Part shown: positions 43,126 through 45,863 of the stretch, in pieces
Numbering within the stretch: the stretch's first letter is position 1
How the letters are laid out: every line of letters begins with the position of its first letter
From: Achromobacter insuavis
Lineage (GTDB): Bacteria; Pseudomonadota; Gammaproteobacteria; Burkholderiales; Burkholderiaceae_B
NCBI RefSeq assembly: GCF_902859645.1
Contig: NZ_CADIJR010000050.1
Coordinates: forward strand, 1-45,863
Direction of reading: 5' to 3'
DNA length: 45,863 nucleotides
Notes under the pieces: generated by a model
Seen by the model: only the letters and a program-made list of their open reading frames with translations
Told to the model about the DNA's origin: nothing
Database searches by the model: none
Position numbers and translations under genes: made by a program

Positions 43126-43172
43126 GCGCCTTGCCGTCCGCGACGCGCGCAGCGTCGCGGACGGCAAGGCGC
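43126..43172. repeat. perfect 21-bp inverted repeat with 5-nt loop
   Basis: The arms at 43126-43146 and 43152-43172 are fully complementary (GCGCCTTGCCGTCC... / ...GGACGGCAAGGCGC). It lies 8 bp after the stop codon of the receptor gene at 43181 and before the GhrA-like gene. No T tract follows on either strand, so it may be an RNA-stabilising 3' hairpin or a Rho-assisted terminator. A 14-bp perfect palindrome, GGGCGCGCGCGCCC, is next to it at 43100-43113. Confidence 0.75.
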
Positions 43173-43180
43173 GCCTGTCC

Positions 43181-44248
43181 TCAGCGTTCGACCGTGCGGT
43201 TCCAGCGCGCGTTGAAGGCGGGACGGGTGGCGTTGATCTGGTCCCAGTCCAGGATCTTGGCGTTGGCCATGTAACCCTGGAAGCGCTTGAGCGCCTCTTC
43301 GCTGCCGGCCGGCGGTTGAACGTTCTTATTGGACGGGAAATGGCCGCCCATTTCCAGTGCCTTGGCCTGGGCCTGCGGCGACAGCAGGTACAGCGCCAGC
43401 TTCTGCGCCAGTTCCGGCTCGCTGTTCTTGGCGATGACGCACTCGGCCACCATCAGGATCACCGAGCCTTCCTTGGGTTGGGCGTATTCCACCGGGATGT
43501 CGCGCTTCTTCAGGCGGGCAATGGCTGTGGGCGTCAGCGGGAAGATGGCGGCTTCGTTGGACTGGATCATCTCGGCCAGCTTGGCCGAGTTGGGGATGTA
43601 TTCCAGCACGTTGGGGCCGATGGTGGACGGCCACTGCTTGAAGCCGGGCTCGGTGTTCTGGTCATTGCCGCCCTGGATGCGATTGAACATCAGGAAGCCG
43701 TGCAGGCCGAAGGTGCTGCCCGAGGCCGACTGGAACACCACCTTGCCCTTGAACTTGGGATCGGCCAGGTCCATCCACGAGGTCGGCGCGGCCCAGCCTT
43801 TCTCCTTGAACAGGCGGGTGTTGTAGCCCAGGCCGGTCATGCCGATGTCGATGCCGGCGGCCATGCGGTCCTTCATGACGGCGGTCGGGTACAGGTCCTT
43901 GAGCACCGGATCGTCGTTGAGCGGCTCGCACAGGCCCATGGAAATGGCGCGCGCCATGATGCCGTCGTCCAGGAACATGACGTGCATCTGCGGCTTGTCC
44001 TTGAAGGCCTGGGCCTTGGCCAGCACGTCGGTGGAGGTGCCGGGCACCACCACGATCTTGACGTTGTTGGCCTTCTCGAAATCCGGGAACACGTACTGCG
44101 TGAAGGCGCGCTCCATGTCGCCGCCGTTCATGCCGACGTACAGCGTCTTCTGCTGCGCCATGGCGCCCGCCGACAGCGCGGCCAGCGCCAGGCCCAGCAG
44201 CCACTTCCCCTTGGACGGGCGGCGAACGCCCTGTTTCTTGTGCATCAT
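43181..44248 (-). CDS. ABC transporter substrate-binding protein (second opine/polyamine type)
   Basis: This is a 355-residue periplasmic receptor. Residues 1-31 form the signal region (KGKWLLGLALAALSAGAMAQ). The mature part, KTLYVGMNGGDMERAFTQYV then FPDFEK, is a PotD-like extracellular binding fold, related to but clearly distinct from the receptor at 33000-34031. The ATG at 44248 overlaps the stop of the upstream oxidase gene (ATGA), so it belongs to that operon. No membrane or ATPase genes follow; they may lie beyond the right edge. Confidence 0.91.
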   Translation of the reverse strand: MMHKKQGVRRPSKGKWLLGLALAALSAGAMAQQKTLYVGMNGGDMERAFTQYVFPDFEKANNVKIVVVPGTSTDVLAKAQAFKDKPQMHVMFLDDGIMARAISMGLCEPLNDDPVLKDLYPTAVMKDRMAAGIDIGMTGLGYNTRLFKEKGWAAPTSWMDLADPKFKGKVVFQSASGSTFGLHGFLMFNRIQGGNDQNTEPGFKQWPSTIGPNVLEYIPNSAKLAEMIQSNEAAIFPLTPTAIARLKKRDIPVEYAQPKEGSVILMVAECVIAKNSEPELAQKLALYLLSPQAQAKALEMGGHFPSNKNVQPPAGSEEALKRFQGYMANAKILDWDQINATRPAFNARWNRTVER

Positions 44249-45417
44249 GGTGACTCCAGCGTTTGCTCACGAACAGGCCCCAACCGAGGCACGGCGCCGT
44301 GAGCGGCCCCCGTGTATCGTCCGATGCCGAAGGCGTCGATGGGAATGGAAGACCGGCCGTTTACGACCAGTTCGGAAAGCACTTCGCCCACGGCCGGGCC
44401 GATCTGGAAGCCCGCGCCCGACAGGCCGAAGGCATGGAACAGGCCCGGCACGGTGGCGCTGGGGCCCAGCACCGGGTTGTGATCGGGCATGTTGCCCTCC
44501 ACCCCGGTCCAGAAGCGGATGACCTGCGCGCCGCGCAGCGGCGGCAGCAGGCGTTCGGCGTTGGCCATCAAGGTGCCCAGCGCCTCGCGGCCGGGACGGG
44601 CAAGATCGGGGCCGGAAGACACGGCGCGGCCGCCGCCGATGACGCAGTTGCCGCGCGCCACCTGGCGCGCGTAGATGCCGCCGCCCTGCATGCCCAGGCT
44701 GACGTCCATGAACAGCGGCAGCGGCTCGGTCACCATCATCAACGGATGGATCGCGGTCTCCGGCACGGTCTCGCCGAAGTCCTGCGCGAAGCGCCCGGCC
44801 CAGGCCCCGGCGCAATTGAGCAGGAAGCGCGCGCGCACCTCCAGCGCGTCGCCGGCGCGCAGCACGAAACGCTCGCCGTCGTGGATGGCCTGCGTGACGG
44901 TAGTGCCTTCGCGCACGTCGGCGCCCAGCGCACGGGCGGCGCGGCCGAAGGCGGGCGACACCAGGCGCGGGTTGGCGTGGCCGTCCTCGGGACAGAACGA
45001 GCCGCCCACCACGTGCGCGCCCAGCCAGCCGAAACGCCGCGCCAGCGCGGCGCGGTCCAGCATTTCCAGGTTCATGCCGAAGCCGCGGGTCTGCGCGCGG
45101 TAGGCATGCAGGGCCTGCAGATCCGCGTCGGAACAAGCCAGCTTCAGGTGCCCCGAGCGCACGTATTCGCCGTCGATGCCGATCAGCTGCGGCAGCTGGC
45201 CCCAGAGTTCATGCGCGCGGCGCGCCAGCGGCATCTGCTCCAGGCCGCGGCCCTGGCGGCGCACGCCGCCGTAGTTGACGCCGCTGGCGCGGGCGCCGCA
45301 CAGCGCGGCCTCCAGCAGCACCACCGGCACGCCCAGCCGGCGCAGGAACAGCGCGGCGCTGCCGCCGACGATGCCGCCGCCGAGAATGGCGACTTCGGTG
45401 TCGATGCGTTCGGTCAT
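44245..45417 (-). CDS. FAD-dependent oxidoreductase (DAO/SoxB-like), second cluster
   Basis: This 390-residue DAO-family flavoprotein has the FAD motif VAILGGGIVGGSAALFLRRL near residues 8-27. GARASGVNYGGVRRQGRGLE matches the flavin attachment region of sarcosine/opine oxidase beta subunits, and GLSGAGFQIGPAVGEV is the C-terminal motif. The start at 45417 overlaps the preceding Fe-S subunit gene (ATGA). It is paralogous to the two DAO genes at 26-30 kb. Confidence 0.91.
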   Translation of the reverse strand: MTERIDTEVAILGGGIVGGSAALFLRRLGVPVVLLEAALCGARASGVNYGGVRRQGRGLEQMPLARRAHELWGQLPQLIGIDGEYVRSGHLKLACSDADLQALHAYRAQTRGFGMNLEMLDRAALARRFGWLGAHVVGGSFCPEDGHANPRLVSPAFGRAARALGADVREGTTVTQAIHDGERFVLRAGDALEVRARFLLNCAGAWAGRFAQDFGETVPETAIHPLMMVTEPLPLFMDVSLGMQGGGIYARQVARGNCVIGGGRAVSSGPDLARPGREALGTLMANAERLLPPLRGAQVIRFWTGVEGNMPDHNPVLGPSATVPGLFHAFGLSGAGFQIGPAVGEVLSELVVNGRSSIPIDAFGIGRYTGAAHGAVPRLGPVREQTLESP

Positions 45418-45863
45418 GGCGCTGCCTTTGCGGAACGATCCTGGCAGACGATATCCACGGGAATGGGCTTGACCGGCGGCTGGCCGCGCAGGCGGCCGAC
45501 CGCGTCGGGTCCGGCGCCGCAGGCGTGCGCCAGCACTTCGGCCGCGCCGGCGCCGCACATGCGGCCCTGGCAGCGGCCCATGCCGACGCGCGTCAGCGCC
45601 TTCAGGCGGTTCAGTTCGTGCGCGCCGGTGCCGTGGACCGCCGCGCGCAGCGTGCCCGCGGTGACTTCCTCGCAGCGGCACACCACGGTGTCGTCGGCGA
45701 TGTCGGCGGCCCAATCCTCGGGAAACGGAAAGGCTCGCTCCAGCGCGTCGCGCACGCGGCCGTTGGCGGCCAGGCGGGCTTCGAGCTGGCGCGCCCGCTG
45801 CGCCGGCTGCGCATGCCCCGCATCTTCCAGCAGGGCCAGCGCGGCGCGCTCGCCGGCCAGCTC
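45414..45863 (-). CDS. FAD/NAD oxidoreductase, C-terminal part with BFD-type [2Fe-2S] domain (partial)
   Basis: An open frame of 149 residues plus stop enters from the right edge. It carries VVCRCEEVTAGTL and VGMGRCQGRMCG, the four-cysteine BFD-like Fe-S domain. It closely parallels the C-terminus of the protein at 27333-28778. It is therefore the end of an OoxA/HcnB-type alpha subunit whose N-terminal FAD domain lies outside the window. Coupled downstream to the DAO gene, it indicates a second amine/opine dehydrogenase operon. Confidence 0.9.
   Translation of the reverse strand, partial: ELAGERAALALLEDAGHAQPAQRARQLEARLAANGRVRDALERAFPFPEDWAADIADDTVVCRCEEVTAGTLRAAVHGTGAHELNRLKALTRVGMGRCQGRMCGAGAAEVLAHACGAGPDAVGRLRGQPPVKPIPVDIVCQDRSAKAAP

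Overview
The window is a GC-rich (roughly two-thirds G+C), gene-dense bacterial chromosome segment. Several traits point to a betaproteobacterium of the Alcaligenaceae, most likely Achromobacter or Bordetella: a Bug-type (TctC-like) periplasmic receptor, many amino-acid/opine-type ABC uptake operons, a DNA topoisomerase III with a Lys/Ala tail, and a small SET-domain gene. The assignment rests on protein style and gene content, not on a marker gene. I see no rRNA, tRNA, CRISPR, phage or transposase gene. I call 43 protein-coding loci: two are cut by the window edges and one is broken by an in-frame amber codon.

Layout. 1-3.7 kb: a partial DUF2157-type membrane protein, divergent from topB. 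3.8-7.3 kb: a taurine/nitrate-type ABC importer with an SDR dehydrogenase. 7.4-9.8 kb: an acetolactate synthase-type large subunit without a neighbouring small subunit, divergent from an Lrp/AsnC regulator. 9.8-11.3 kb: a bestrophin-like channel gene interrupted by TAG, then a SET-domain methyltransferase. 11.3-12.8 kb: a structured repeat, an FMN riboswitch and ribB. 12.9-14.9 kb: an MFS exporter divergent from a TetR regulator. 15.0-19.4 kb: small metabolic genes (deoxyribosyltransferase, flavin reductase, SnoaL-like protein, NAD-binding protein, ketopantoate-reductase-like protein, DedA-rhodanese fusion). 19.5-25.7 kb: a BMP-family nucleobase/nucleoside ABC importer plus cytosine deaminase, preceded by two NtrC-like dyads and a near-consensus sigma-54 promoter. 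25.8-34.0 kb: a nine-gene minus-strand operon joining a polyamine/opine-type ABC importer to a multi-subunit FAD/Fe-S dehydrogenase and a RidA-type deaminase, divergent from a GntR/UTRA regulator with repeated operator-like palindromes. 35.0-40.9 kb: hydantoinase/oxoprolinase subunits with a Bug receptor, divergent from a LysR regulator. 40.9-45.9 kb: an AraC/GyrI-like regulator, a second copy of the structured repeat, a GhrA-like dehydrogenase, and the start of a second opine-type cluster (receptor, FAD oxidase, FAD/Fe-S subunit running off the edge).

How it works together. Most of the window is scavenging of nitrogenous small molecules: cytosine-like bases (nitrogen-controlled), imino-acid or opine-like compounds oxidised by flavoenzyme complexes, and cyclic amides handled by hydantoinase-type enzymes. 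Each importer sits beside its catabolic enzymes, and most have a dedicated divergent regulator.

The least explained structure is a pair of about 160-bp elements (11558-11717 and, inverted, 41879-42036). Each has a 94-nt core (87/94 identical between copies) enclosed by perfectly complementary 32-33-nt arms. The arm sequences differ strongly between the two copies, yet pairing inside each copy is perfect. I know of no named family with this pattern and regard it as the main candidate for something undescribed.
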